DNA of 64,000 nucleotides from Acidovorax sp. (GCA_031277855.1 JAITLO010000038.1:1-64000), one strand, 5' to 3'. Positions 1 to 8,589 are shown, counted from the stretch's first letter. A program made the numbers and translations. The notes: generated by a model not told the origin, from the sequence alone.

Positions 1-7
1 GGGCGGC

Positions 8-384
8 GCCGCAGAACTCGTTGCGCGGCATGGCCGCTTCACTCGAACAACCGCGGCGAGTCAGATGACGAAGCAGCTGTGTCCTGCGGCACAGCTGCCC
101 GCCCCGGGCTCTGCGCGCCGAGCCATGGGCAGAAGGGGTGAAAGCGGATACGGAAACCGAATACCTGCTTTGCGTGGGCCGCGCCCTCGGCGAACTTTAT
201 CTCCAAGTCATAAACACCTGACGCTTCGTCACGCTGCTGGCGCTGCGGTTATTCTCCTTCTATACACGCCTGCGGCACGCAGCACACAGGGCCGCATGGC
301 TGCCGCAGGACAGCCATGCTTCGTCAACTGACTTGCCGCGGCTGTTCGAGCGGAGCGCTGAAAGCGCGCAGAGAGTTCTGCGGC
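8..384. repeat. Long imperfect inverted repeat (84-bp arms, 209-bp spacer)
   Basis: Positions 8-91 and the reverse complement of 301-384 align without a gap over 84 bp; 67 positions are identical by hand count. Both outer ends read GCCGCAGAACTC and both inner ends TCCTGCGGCA. Weaker similarity seems to continue into the spacer. The left arm also runs into a small hairpin (73-81 with 90-98, nine base pairs). No transposase or convincing ORF lies inside. It could be a small non-autonomous mobile element with long terminal repeats, or two inverted copies of a dispersed repeat; target-site duplications could not be assessed because the left end nearly coincides with the window edge. Confidence 0.75.
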
Positions 385-462
385 AGGCCCTGTGTGTTGG
401 GTGACGCAGGTTGCCCCGGCGCGATAGCGCTGGGGTCGGGGATAGCAGGGGCGCATTTTTGG

Positions 463-492
463 CCTACCTTGTTGGGCGAACAACAAGGTAGG
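463..492. other. Perfect 12-bp-stem hairpin
   Basis: CCTACCTTGTTG (463-474) and CAACAAGGTAGG (481-492) are exact reverse complements around a 6-nt loop. Neither strand continues into a T-run, so it is not a standard intrinsic terminator. It may be a terminator remnant, a processing site or a repeat; the role is unknown. Confidence 0.6.
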
Positions 493-589
493 TCGCCCGC
501 CGGGGCGAGACCCGGCCTCGAAAAACAAATCCACAACAACATCCAACACAGCCCACAGAAAAGAATTTGTCAAAACAAGCGCTGAACCG

Positions 590-628
590 CCACCCCAACC
601 CTCTCCCTCCAGCCAGCGAGCGAGGGAG
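590..628 (+). repeat. S palindrome, copy S1 (divergent)
   Basis: This is the most divergent of seven copies of the S palindrome (core CCCTCTCCCGCAAGCGGG then CGAGGGAG). Here the stem is CCCTC...GAGGG with an altered loop. The tail GTGATACC that follows is shared with copy S2. Confidence 0.55.
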
Positions 629-730
629 TGATACCGCCACGGCCTGCACAGCAAGGGTGCACCCATCCCACTGAAAAGCTTTTTTCACCCACGCACCACA
701 CACCGCGTCGGCCATGGTTAAGCTCCCCCC

Positions 731-1153
731 ATGCAATCCCCCCTCTGGACCGTCTACATCGACGGCAGCGCCTTCCCCAACCCCGGCCGCATGCGCATAG
801 GCGGCGTGGCCCATGGGCCCGGTGGCGCCGAGCACCGCTTCAGCCTGGCCCTGCCCCACACCGGCTGCAACAACGAGGCCGAGGCCAAGGCCGCCATCCA
901 CGCGCTGCAGTGGCTGCACAGCCAGCAGGCGCAGCAGGTGCTGCTCTATACCGACAGCAGCATCCTGGCCGAGCAGCTGAGCCAGGCACAGCCCCGGCCG
1001 ATTGCCCGGCTGCACCCTGTTTACGAGCAGGCCCGTGCCCTGCTGCCGCTGTTTGCGGCGGTGAAGGTGCAATGGATACCGCGCCACAAAAACAGCGTGG
1101 CCGATGCGTTGGCGCGGGGGGATGAAGCGGCCCTGACGGGTGCGGCAGCATGA
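731..1153 (+). CDS. RNase HI-like protein
   Basis: The 140-residue protein has the ribonuclease H fold signature. All four acidic metal ligands are recognisable: D11 in YIDGS, E49 in NNEAEA, D75 in YTDSS and D125 in HKNSVAD, with H119 nearby. Such enzymes cut the RNA strand of RNA-DNA hybrids in the cytoplasm. The DGSAFPNPG start and compact length resemble the short RnhA-like group rather than canonical E. coli RNase HI, so it is probably an accessory RNase H. There is no clear Shine-Dalgarno before the ATG. The stop overlaps the start of the following acetyltransferase gene (ATGA), implying translational coupling. Confidence 0.85.
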   Translation: MQSPLWTVYIDGSAFPNPGRMRIGGVAHGPGGAEHRFSLALPHTGCNNEAEAKAAIHALQWLHSQQAQQVLLYTDSSILAEQLSQAQPRPIARLHPVYEQARALLPLFAAVKVQWIPRHKNSVADALARGDEAALTGAAA

Positions 1154-1731
1154 GCGGTGCAGCCATGCTCCACCCCGCCACCCATGCCCTGGCGGCCGCC
1201 CTGGCCGATGACCCGTTCTACCGCGCGGTGACGGTGGCGGCCGGCGGCGATGAAGCCCTGCGCCTGCAGCTGCTGGCGGGCTATTTTCAGCTGGCGTGGG
1301 ATGAGGCCCAGGCCGTGGGCGAGGTACAGGCCCAGGGCGCCGACGGCGCAGCGCTGTGGACCTTGCCCAACGCCGATGGTGCAGCAAGCCATGGCGCACA
1401 ACGCACGGCGGCGCTGCAACCGCTGCTGGGTGCCCAGGGTTTTGCAGCCTATCAGGCCATTTGCGAGGCCATGGCCAGTCAGCTGCCAACCGAGTTGGAG
1501 AGCGCCTGGTATCTGTCCATTCTGGGCGTGCACCCAGACGCACGCGGCCAGGGCCTGGCGCAACGCCTGCTGGCGCCCACGCTGGCTCGGGCTGATGCGG
1601 CCGGGGCCTCCTGCTTTCTGGAAACCTTCAACCCGCTGAGCCTGCCCTTTTACGCCCGCCTGGGCTTTGCAGCTGCAGGGGAGTTTCTGGAGCCCGTCAC
1701 CCAGCGCCGCTACTGCTTGCTGGTGCGCTGA
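1150..1731 (+). CDS. GNAT family N-acetyltransferase
   Basis: The 193-residue protein carries the GNAT acetyl-CoA binding motif A, GVHPDARGQGLAQRLL, around residues 119-134. Motif B follows, with NPLSLPFYARLGF near residues 157-169. It should transfer an acetyl group from acetyl-CoA to an amine, but the substrate cannot be read from the sequence. The ATG overlaps the TGA of the RNase H-like gene by the ATGA arrangement, so the two are probably one operon. The N-terminal ~110 residues are less conserved and may give specificity. Confidence 0.85.
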   Translation: MSGAAMLHPATHALAAALADDPFYRAVTVAAGGDEALRLQLLAGYFQLAWDEAQAVGEVQAQGADGAALWTLPNADGAASHGAQRTAALQPLLGAQGFAAYQAICEAMASQLPTELESAWYLSILGVHPDARGQGLAQRLLAPTLARADAAGASCFLETFNPLSLPFYARLGFAAAGEFLEPVTQRRYCLLVR

Positions 1732-1833
1732 CTCTTTGCGCACTGCACCGCTGAATCACAGCGGCTGCGGCGCTTTCTACACAACCGGCCAGGCCGGTAC
1801 GGGGAAAGTGCTGCAGCCGCTCAAGGCGCGGAT

Positions 1834-3840
1834 TTAGCGCAGCACCCGACGACGGAAATAGGCGCACAGCGCCACAAACGCCACCAGGCCCAGCCACATG
1901 GCGGGCATGAAATCAGCCCCCACGAGGGCCAGCGGCGCATCGCTGCCGCTAAAGCCGATCAGCGCGGCCAGCAGCAGGCCCACCAGGCTTTCGCCCACGA
2001 TCAGGCCCGAGGCCAGCAGCAGGCCGCGCTCTTCGGCGGCGGCCACCCATTCCTTGCCCTTGTGTTCACCGCGGCGGCGGATGCCGCGCTGGATCACCAG
2101 GCCCAGCATGGCGCCCAGGAACAGCGTCATGCCAATGGTGGGAGGCAGGTACAGGCCCAGGCCCACGGCCAGCGGTGGCAAGGCGCCACGGCCGCTCTTG
2201 CGCAGTGCCATGTCGATCACAATCGCGACCACACCCACCAGCACGCCCAGGCCCAGCATGGTCCAGTCCAGATTGCCCTTGAAGATGCCATTGGCAATCT
2301 GCGTCATCAGCGTGGCCTGCGGAGCGGCCAGCGCCTGGCTGGCGTCCATGCCTTCGCGCGGCAGGGCGCCAATAAAGCCGTAGGCGTTGTAGAGCAGCTC
2401 CAGCACCGGCGGAATCACCAGCGCACCCACCACACAGCCAATGATCAGCACCACCTGCTGGCGCCAGGGCGTGGCACCCACCAGGTAGCCGGTCTTGAGG
2501 TCTTGCAGGTTGTCGTTGGAAATGGCGGCCATGGCCAGTATGGATGCCACCAAAAACAGCACCAGGGCCACGCCCAGCTTGCCGGTGACGCTGTTCTCAA
2601 AAGCCGGCACCAGCGCGTGCAGCGCCAGCAGCGACAGCCCCATCAACACCGTGGCGATGATGCCAATGCCCGAAATGGGGCTGGCCGAAGAGCCCACCAG
2701 GCCGGCCATATAGCCGCAGGCCGCCGCCACCAGAAAGCCGAACACCGCCGCAAAGGCCACGCACAGCGCAGCCAAGGCATAGCGCGCACCGCCCGACAAC
2801 TCGGGCATGTGCAGGGCCACAAAGTAATTCACCACGCCAAACAGCACGGCCAGCGCGGCGGTGCCGACGATCAGCATCCAGCTGCGGGGCATGTCACGGT
2901 CGGTATCGCCTGCGGGCGCGGCAGCAGTCTCGCCAGAACGCGCGGGCTGGTGGCGCATGGCCTGCAGAATCGGGCGTGCCAGTGTGACCACGGTCCACAG
3001 TGCGGAGATACCGATCACGCCAGCGCCCATAAAGCGCACCTTGCTGCCCCACAGCTGCATGGCCACTGCGGTCACCGCTTGGCCCACCTCTGGCACCGCC
3101 TGCGCCGTGAGCCAGGGCACCACAATGCCCCAACACAGCACCACGCCCACCAACATGGCCACGCCGGCGGCGGCCCCCATCAAATAGCCAGCGGCCAGCA
3201 AAGCGGGCGAAAAACCCGCCGCCACGCGAAACGCTGTATGGCCCACGGGCAGCCACAGATTGATGGCATCGCCCAACACCCGAAAACCGCTGCTGAACAG
3301 GCCGAACAGCGCGGCCAGACCCGTACCCCAGCCCAGCTCGCGCAGACCGCTGCGGGCCGAGCCACCTTGGCCACTTTGAGTTTGCTGACGCTGGGCCTCG
3401 CCCACACGCAGCACCTCGGCGGCGGCCACACCTTCGGGATAGGGCAAATGGGGTGACTGCACCACCATCACGCGGCGCAGCGGCACGGTGTAGAGCACAC
3501 CCAGCGTGCCGCCGGCGGCGCAGATCAGTGCGGTCTGCCAGAACGGGAAGCCCGTCCACAGGCCCAGCATCAACAGGCCGGGCAGTACAAAAATCACCGA
3601 CGACAGCGTGCCGGCGGCCGAGGCCTGGCTCTGCACCAGATTGTTTTCCAGGATGTTGGAATCCTTGAAGCGGTAGAGCAAGGCCATGGAAATCACCGCT
3701 GCCGGAATGGACGAGGCAAAGGTGAGGCCGACCTTGAGCCCCAAATAGACATTGGCGGCCGTGAAGGCCAGGGTGATGAGGGCGCCCAGAAGGACGCCCC
3801 GCAGCGTGAATTCACGCACAGGAGCAGGGTGTTGAGACAT
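1834..3840 (-). CDS. OPT family oligopeptide transporter
   Basis: A 668-residue integral membrane protein. The OPT hallmark PYPEGVAAAEVL lies about a fifth of the way in, and around fifteen hydrophobic segments follow. The first membrane segment reads FTLRGVLLGALITLAF, with the NVYLGLKVGLTF motif typical of the bacterial branch. OPT proteins import oligopeptides or metal complexes with protons; the substrate here is unknown. The frame is open further upstream to 4041, but that part is cysteine- and histidine-rich and unlike the family, so I start at the ATG at 3840 (MSQHPAPVREFTLRG). Convergent with the acetyltransferase gene. Confidence 0.88.
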   Translation of the reverse strand: MSQHPAPVREFTLRGVLLGALITLAFTAANVYLGLKVGLTFASSIPAAVISMALLYRFKDSNILENNLVQSQASAAGTLSSVIFVLPGLLMLGLWTGFPFWQTALICAAGGTLGVLYTVPLRRVMVVQSPHLPYPEGVAAAEVLRVGEAQRQQTQSGQGGSARSGLRELGWGTGLAALFGLFSSGFRVLGDAINLWLPVGHTAFRVAAGFSPALLAAGYLMGAAAGVAMLVGVVLCWGIVVPWLTAQAVPEVGQAVTAVAMQLWGSKVRFMGAGVIGISALWTVVTLARPILQAMRHQPARSGETAAAPAGDTDRDMPRSWMLIVGTAALAVLFGVVNYFVALHMPELSGGARYALAALCVAFAAVFGFLVAAACGYMAGLVGSSASPISGIGIIATVLMGLSLLALHALVPAFENSVTGKLGVALVLFLVASILAMAAISNDNLQDLKTGYLVGATPWRQQVVLIIGCVVGALVIPPVLELLYNAYGFIGALPREGMDASQALAAPQATLMTQIANGIFKGNLDWTMLGLGVLVGVVAIVIDMALRKSGRGALPPLAVGLGLYLPPTIGMTLFLGAMLGLVIQRGIRRRGEHKGKEWVAAAEERGLLLASGLIVGESLVGLLLAALIGFSGSDAPLALVGADFMPAMWLGLVAFVALCAYFRRRVLR

Positions 3841-4035
3841 AGGCTGAATCGGGTGGCGGATGCACAAGGCCTGGCCGCATACATGCCAGCCAGGCCTTGT
3901 GCACCACGGTGCAAGCACAGAGGGTGGGATGGTATAGCAGCCATCTGCATCCACGCACTGACCCATCGCAGCTAGTGACATATGTCTGCAGCAATGGCCC
4001 GGCGACCTACCCTGGCCCGGGTGCCGGCAGGGCTG

Positions 4036-4065
4036 CTGCAAGGTGGTGCCGAAGCGGGCTATAAT
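4036..4065 (+). promoter_or_regulatory. Promoter of tRNA-Thr
   Basis: A perfect -10 hexamer TATAAT lies at 4060-4065, eleven nucleotides before the mature tRNA. A weak -35 (CTGCAA, 4036-4041) sits 18 bp upstream. This matches strong sigma-70 control expected of a tRNA gene. Confidence 0.7.
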
Positions 4066-4075
4066 CGCAGGCTTC

Positions 4076-4150
<75 letters not shown>

Positions 4151-4154
4151 CATT

Positions 4155-4188
4155 AAAAAGCCTGCTGGCAACGCCAGCAGGCTTTTTT
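4155..4188 (+). terminator. Intrinsic terminator after tRNA-Thr
   Basis: A perfect 15-bp stem (4155-4169 with 4173-4187) around a 3-nt loop ends in a T-run. It begins five nucleotides after the encoded CCA. The flanking A-run makes it potentially bidirectional, serving also the GFA gene from the other side. Confidence 0.93.
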
Positions 4189-4204
4189 GTATTCGCGCTC
4201 AGCG

Positions 4205-4648
4205 CTACAGGTTGTCGGGGTTGGCCTCGTAGCGCAGCCAGCCTGCCACCAGCGACTGGCCACCACGGTCTTTGGGGTGAGAGGCCCCCTCCAGCACCGC
4301 CACTTCCGCCAGATCAAACGGGCTGACGCCCTCTATGCACGCCAGGTTGACGCCGTACTGGGTGGGAACGGAGCGGCGCTGGTGGAAGGTGTAGATGCCG
4401 CAGCGGCTGCAGAAAAAATGCTGGGCCTGGCCGGTGTTGAACTGGTAGCGCGTCAGCAACTCCTTCCCCGCCGTAACCGTGATGTCCGCCAGATTGGCCG
4501 ATACCGCCACGGCCCCGCGCATGCGGCAGTACGAACAATTGCAGCGCCGGGCCGTGTTCAGCCCATCCGTCAACAGCACGGTAAAGCGCACACCACCGCA
4601 ATGGCAGGCAGCCTGCAAAGGCTGTGAGGTGTCGGCAGGCAAGGTCAT
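4205..4648 (-). CDS. GFA (CENP-V/GFA domain) family protein
   Basis: This 147-residue protein has the zinc-binding cysteine pattern of the GFA family: C15-x-C17, C36-x-C38-xx-C41 and C80-xx-C83. The fold was named for glutathione-dependent formaldehyde activation, but most members, probably including this one, have no proven activity. The start at 4648 is backed by AAGGA about ten bases upstream (minus strand). The gene ends just inside the tRNA terminator and appears monocistronic. Confidence 0.88.
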   Translation of the reverse strand: MTLPADTSQPLQAACHCGGVRFTVLLTDGLNTARRCNCSYCRMRGAVAVSANLADITVTAGKELLTRYQFNTGQAQHFFCSRCGIYTFHQRRSVPTQYGVNLACIEGVSPFDLAEVAVLEGASHPKDRGGQSLVAGWLRYEANPDNL

Positions 4649-4750
4649 GAAGCAGTCCTTTCAATCCAGCAAGTAGAGAGAGCGCACAGCAAGGAAGGCG
4701 TGATGCCGGCAGGAGCGGGCTTCAAAAGTCCAGCGGGCGCTGAAGCCCAC

Positions 4751-4852
4751 CCCACAACGGCCAGACAGCGCTTCAGGCGCGGCGTGTGCCCGCTGACAGT
4801 ACGCCTGTACGGCAAGGGCATACAACAAAGCATGAAGCGCTGTATGGCCGCC
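4751..4852 (+). repeat. T repeat, copy T1
   Basis: These 102 bp match the reverse complement of 19461-19562 at 93 of 102 positions by hand alignment. Weaker similarity extends about 45 bp further (from roughly 4705, GGAGCGGGCTT shared). Short frames read through both copies on both strands, but they start arbitrarily and I do not regard them as genes. This copy lies between the GFA gene and serA. Confidence 0.9.
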
Positions 4853-4896
4853 TTCGCACGGATCACAGCCTACAAGCCCAAGCCGTCAGGCCCAAG

Positions 4897-6123
4897 TTAA
4901 AACAGCACGCGGCAGCGGATGGTGCCGGGCACTTGCGCCAACTTCTCCAGCGCCAGCGCCGACGACTGCGCATCGATATCAATCACCACATAACCCACCT
5001 TCTCATCGGTGCGCAAATACTGACCGGCCACGTTGATGCCGTGATCGGCAAACACCTGGTTGATGGCCATCAGCACGCCGGGGCGGTTCTGGTGCACATG
5101 CAGTATGCGGTTGTTTCCCGGGTGCTCTGGCAGCGCCACTTCGGGGAAGTTCACGGCCGAGATGGTGCTACCGTTGTCGCTGTAGCGCACCAGCTTTTCC
5201 GCCACTTCCAGGCCGATATTGGCCTGGGCCTCCATGGTGGAGCCGCCGATATGGGGGGTGAGGATGACGTTGTCCATGCCACGCAGCGGCGACTGGAATT
5301 CGTCCTTGTTGCTCTTGGGCTCGACCGGGAACACGTCAATGGCCGCACCCAGCAATTGCTGATTTTTCAGGGCCTGGGCCAGGGCATCGAGGTCGACCAC
5401 GGTGCCGCGCGAGGCATTGATCAAGATGCTGCCCTGCTTCATGGCGGCAATCTGCGCCGCGCCCAGCATGCCGTGGGTGGAGGCCAGCTCTGGCACATGC
5501 AGGGTGACGATATCGGCCTGGGCCAGCAACTCGTTCAGGCTGACCTGGCGCGCATTGCCCAGTGGCAGCTTGGTGACCACGTCGTGAAAGATGACCTGCA
5601 TGCCCAGGCCTTCGGCCAGCACCGACAATTGGGTGCCGATGGAGCCATAGCCCACGATGCCCAGGGTCTTGCCACGGATCTCATAGGAGTTCTCGGCGCT
5701 CTTCTTCCAGCCACCGCGGTGGGCCACGGCGTTCTTCTCGGGAATGCCCCGCAGCAGCAAGATGGCCTCGGCCAACACCAGCTCGGCCACCGAGCGGGTG
5801 TTGGAAAACGGTGCGTTGAACACCACCACGCCGCGCTCGCGGGCGGCATTCAGGTCGACCTGGTTGGTGCCAATGCAAAAACAGCCCACGGCCACCAGCT
5901 TGTTGGCTGCGGCAAACACCTCGGCCGTGAGCTGGGTGCGCGAGCGAATGCCCACGAAGTGCGCATCGGCAATCTTTGCCTTCAACTCCTCGCCCTCCAG
6001 CGCGCCGGACAGGGCTTCCACGTTGGTGTAGCCCGCGTCGTGCAGCACCTTCAGCGCAGAGGGGTGAATGCCCTCCAGCAGCAAAAACTTGATCTTCGAT
6101 TTGTCCAGCGATGTCTTGGCCAT
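4897..6123 (-). CDS. serA: D-3-phosphoglycerate dehydrogenase
   Basis: The 408-residue enzyme oxidises 3-phosphoglycerate to 3-phosphohydroxypyruvate with NAD, the first step of serine synthesis. The NAD-binding motif GIVGYGSIGTQ lies near residue 155, INASRGTVVDL carries the catalytic arginine, and LTPHIGGST carries the catalytic histidine. A C-terminal ACT domain follows (from about residue 335, HQNRPGVLMAINQVF), the usual site of serine feedback inhibition. Length agrees with the E. coli-type enzyme. It is monocistronic; the 270-bp gap upstream separates it from a divergent gene. Confidence 0.96.
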   Translation of the reverse strand: MAKTSLDKSKIKFLLLEGIHPSALKVLHDAGYTNVEALSGALEGEELKAKIADAHFVGIRSRTQLTAEVFAAANKLVAVGCFCIGTNQVDLNAARERGVVVFNAPFSNTRSVAELVLAEAILLLRGIPEKNAVAHRGGWKKSAENSYEIRGKTLGIVGYGSIGTQLSVLAEGLGMQVIFHDVVTKLPLGNARQVSLNELLAQADIVTLHVPELASTHGMLGAAQIAAMKQGSILINASRGTVVDLDALAQALKNQQLLGAAIDVFPVEPKSNKDEFQSPLRGMDNVILTPHIGGSTMEAQANIGLEVAEKLVRYSDNGSTISAVNFPEVALPEHPGNNRILHVHQNRPGVLMAINQVFADHGINVAGQYLRTDEKVGYVVIDIDAQSSALALEKLAQVPGTIRCRVLF

Positions 6124-6397
6124 GGGGGCATTGCTCCGATCCGTGAAAACCCCATTAGAGCCTGTTGCCTATTTCGCCACAGCCGGTGTGTGCAATCTGC
6201 CCGCCGCGCGGGCGAGACCATTCATCCACACCAAGCCACCAATGACTCCATTGAAAAGTAAGCACCCTCATACAGAACAGATGCTTTTTTTAACATCATC
6301 AAAAAGCCGCCACACATAGAATCCGCGCCTTTATGGTGCTTTGTTTTTCATAGCAAACGCATTCCACAAATTCATATTTCAGAGGGATGGGAAACGC

Positions 6398-7324
6398 ATG
6401 TTCACGTTTTTGCGGCGCATAGAAGACCTGCTGGTGCAGGTCGTGCGGATGGTGTTGCTGGTGTTTTCGCTGGTGGTGTTGGTGGCCCTGGCACTGTGGG
6501 TCTGGGACAGCGTGCGGGGCAACAAGTCCAGCAGCTCGGCCCTGTCTGAACCCGCTGCGCTGAACTGGAAGGACGCCAAGCTGGATCTGGCCTATGTGGT
6601 GGCCGAAACCGGCCGCGACCTGGGCGGCAGCCAAATCCCGCTGGCCAAGCGTTTGAGCGACCCGCAGCTGCGCCCCAGCTTTTTACAGGCCGACCAGATC
6701 ATCCGCGCCTTCATCAACCAAAACCCTGCCCAGCGCGAGCGCGTGGAACAGGAAAACGGCGGCCGTGGCCTGGCACCGCTGAATGTGCTGCTGCAAGGCA
6801 AGGACATGCCCGACGCCACCTTGGTGCAGCGCATGCTCAAGGAAGAGCTGGAAAACGGCCGCGCCGCCTACCTGCCCAGCGATGACAGCGACGACGAGGA
6901 AAACGGCTACTTCAGCGAGCCGCTGGAAGTGGCCTACGCCATCCACGAGCGTGCCCAAATGGCCGAGTCCGAGCATGGCGCGGGTGCCTATGCGGCCTAT
7001 GTGCAAGGCCTGCCCGCCGCGCTGCAACAGGTGTTTGGCAATGCCGAGCTGGCCCCCCAGCTGCAGCAGCAAGCCGCCTCCAGCCTGATGAGCATGGTGC
7101 TGACCAACTACACCATCACCTTCGACCAGGCCGCGCGCGTGCTGCGTGGCGACAACAGCGAAGACGGTGACACCAGCTTGCTCAACCTCTACAACAAGGC
7201 CGCCGAAACCGCCTTCTGGAGCATGTTGATGTCCTTGCTGGTGCTCGTGGTGATGGTGGTGGTCTTCATCCGCATGGAGCGCCATCTGCGCGTGATGAGC
7301 GAGCGCCCGCAGCGCGCCGAGTAA
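6398..7324 (+). CDS. Membrane-anchored protein of unknown function
   Basis: I do not recognise this 308-residue protein. A membrane segment lies near the N-terminus (about residues 10-33, VVRMVLLVFSLVVLVALAL) and another near the C-terminus (about 275-297, WSMLMSLLVLVVMVVVFI). The roughly 240-residue loop between them is hydrophilic and acidic, with a DSDDEENG stretch. This topology suggests a protein with both termini in the cytoplasm and a periplasmic domain. The ATG at 6398 follows a purine-rich GAGGGATGGG; an in-frame ATG at 6341 has no comparable signal. A hairpin and a strong terminator follow, so it is transcribed alone. Confidence 0.75.
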   Translation: MFTFLRRIEDLLVQVVRMVLLVFSLVVLVALALWVWDSVRGNKSSSSALSEPAALNWKDAKLDLAYVVAETGRDLGGSQIPLAKRLSDPQLRPSFLQADQIIRAFINQNPAQRERVEQENGGRGLAPLNVLLQGKDMPDATLVQRMLKEELENGRAAYLPSDDSDDEENGYFSEPLEVAYAIHERAQMAESEHGAGAYAAYVQGLPAALQQVFGNAELAPQLQQQAASSLMSMVLTNYTITFDQAARVLRGDNSEDGDTSLLNLYNKAAETAFWSMLMSLLVLVVMVVVFIRMERHLRVMSERPQRAE

Positions 7325-7338
7325 ACCCGGCAAGCCAT

Positions 7339-7362
7339 GGCGTAAGAACAGTGTCTTACGCC
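7339..7362 (+). other. Hairpin in 3' UTR
   Basis: GGCGTAAGA and TCTTACGCC form a perfect 9-bp stem with a 6-nt loop, 14 nt after the preceding stop. It is upstream of the actual T-run terminator and may protect the 3' end of the transcript. Confidence 0.55.
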
Positions 7363-7376
7363 ACAATGCAGGCAGA

Positions 7377-7412
7377 CCGCGCCTGGCCCAACCGGGCCGG
7401 CGCGGTTTTTTT
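7377..7412 (+). terminator. Intrinsic terminator
   Basis: A GC-rich stem CCGCGCC-GGCCC / GGGCC-GCGCGG with a mismatch and AACC loop is followed by seven T. It closes the transcript of the membrane-anchored protein, 19 nt before the nitroreductase start. Confidence 0.88.
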
Positions 7413-7430
7413 ATTTCAGATCACCGAGCC

Positions 7431-8006
7431 ATGACCACTTCCCGCATTGCCACCGTCGCCATCGCCCCGCAGTTTCTGGAGCGCAGCTCGCCGCGCGCCT
7501 TTGTGCCCGAGCCCTTGACCACCACCCAGGTCGAGCAGGTGGTGGAGGCCGCACGCTGGGCCCCCTCGGCCAGCAATCTCCAGCCCTGGCACTTTGCCTA
7601 TGCACTGCGTGGCGATGCGCACTGGGCAGCGTTTTCCACCATCCCCAACGAATTCAACCGCCGCTGGTGCCTGAACGCCGGTGCACTGATCGTGGTGCTG
7701 TCGGACACCTCGGCCGGCATGCACGCTTTTGACAGCGGCTGCGCCTGGGGCTTTATGGCGCTGCAAGCCCATGCCATGGGCCTGGCCAGCCATGCCATGG
7801 CCGGCATCGAAGCCGAAGCGGCACGCCAGGTGCTGCGGCTGCCCGCCCATATGCAGGTGCAGGCCCTGGTCGCCGTGGGCCGCCGTGGTGATGCCGCCAC
7901 TCTGCCCGAAGACCTGGCCTCCCGCGAGACCCCCACGCCACGCAAGCCGCTGCACGAGATTCTGAGTGCAGGCCCCGTGGGCCATTTGAGCAAAACCACC
8001 GCCTAA
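7431..8006 (+). CDS. Nitroreductase family protein
   Basis: A 191-residue FMN-dependent oxidoreductase of the nitroreductase fold. The N-terminal FMN-phosphate region reads RSSPRAFVPEPLT, followed by ARWAPSASNLQPWHFAYA, which matches the family pattern of substrate and flavin contacts. The C-terminal VQALVAVGRRGD is the usual last strand. Such enzymes reduce nitro groups, quinones or related acceptors with NAD(P)H; the physiological substrate cannot be told. It is followed after 10 nt by a small exported protein gene on the same strand, so the two may be cotranscribed. Confidence 0.88.
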   Translation: MTTSRIATVAIAPQFLERSSPRAFVPEPLTTTQVEQVVEAARWAPSASNLQPWHFAYALRGDAHWAAFSTIPNEFNRRWCLNAGALIVVLSDTSAGMHAFDSGCAWGFMALQAHAMGLASHAMAGIEAEAARQVLRLPAHMQVQALVAVGRRGDAATLPEDLASRETPTPRKPLHEILSAGPVGHLSKTTA

Positions 8007-8016
8007 GGCTCACCCC

Positions 8017-8472
8017 ATGCGCAAGATGCGCTCCTACTCCCATAGCATCTGCGCAGCCATGCTGGCACTGGCCTGCTGGCCTGTGCAGGCCGCAGGCCCG
8101 GTGCTGGATGCCTGGCATTACGGCACCTTGCGGCTCAGCTCCCAGCGCTGCGAGGCCAGCTTCATCTTTGATGCCGGCCCGCACAGCTTCCGCGCCGTGC
8201 GGGTGCAGGCCATTGCCAAGGACCGCCAGGGCCAGGTACTGGCACGCTTTACGCTGGAGCCCGATGACATGGGCGTGGACCGCAACAACCGCTTTGCCAC
8301 GGCCCGCTGGATCAGCCCCCATGCCTGCGGCCCCGAGGTGGTGGTGGTGTTCAAAACCGCCAGCGCCCAGATCGAGGGCATGCCCACCGACCTGCTGGCC
8401 CACCAGCAACTGCGGTTGCGGCGCTATGAGCCCATGGAACTGCGCTTGCCGCAAACCCGGGAACGGCCTTGA
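8017..8472 (+). CDS. Exported protein of unknown function
   Basis: A 151-residue protein with a Sec signal peptide: basic start MRKMRSYSHS, hydrophobic core CAAMLALACW and probable cleavage after VQAA near residue 28. The mature part is predicted mostly beta strand, with two cysteines (QRCEASF and HACGPEV) that could form a disulfide in the periplasm. I know no family for it. It lies 10 nt downstream of the nitroreductase gene and ends 11 nt before repeat copy R1. Confidence 0.7.
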   Translation: MRKMRSYSHSICAAMLALACWPVQAAGPVLDAWHYGTLRLSSQRCEASFIFDAGPHSFRAVRVQAIAKDRQGQVLARFTLEPDDMGVDRNNRFATARWISPHACGPEVVVVFKTASAQIEGMPTDLLAHQQLRLRRYEPMELRLPQTRERP

Positions 8473-8483
8473 GTCAAGGAACA

Positions 8484-8589
8484 CCCCCCTGAGGCGCTGC
8501 GCGCCTTCCCCCCGCTCTTCGCATCGCGCAAGCGATGCGGGCAGGGGGACGCTGCCAGCGCGGCGGGGCGGCCCTTGCGCGGCAGCCCT
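8484..8589 (+). repeat. R element, copy R1
   Basis: Full-length copy of the 3'-end repeat family. It starts CCCCCCTGAGGCGC and contains three hairpins in series: GGCGC/GCGCC; CCCCC...GGGGG enclosing GCATCGC/GCGATGC; GCTGCC/GGCAGC. It begins 11 nt after the stop of the exported protein gene and points the same way. TGGGCCGCGCCAGTTTT, also seen after other copies, follows. Confidence 0.9.

Larger units (their letters stand above)
1..730. other. Gene-poor stretch
   Basis: No ORF here looks like a real protein: those in all frames are arginine/proline/alanine-rich shadows without start signals. The stretch contains the 84-bp-arm inverted repeat, the hairpin at 463-492 and an S-type palindrome at 590-628. 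It ends just upstream of the RNase H-like gene. Confidence 0.5.

Noticed and set aside
464..1543. A 359-codon minus-strand frame over the RNase H-like and GNAT genes
   Set aside because: Antisense shadow; the plus-strand genes carry all recognisable motifs.
4700..4900. Small ORFs across repeat T1 (and similarly T2)
   Set aside because: Frames exist on both strands of both copies, with arbitrary starts, so they reflect the shared repeat rather than a gene.
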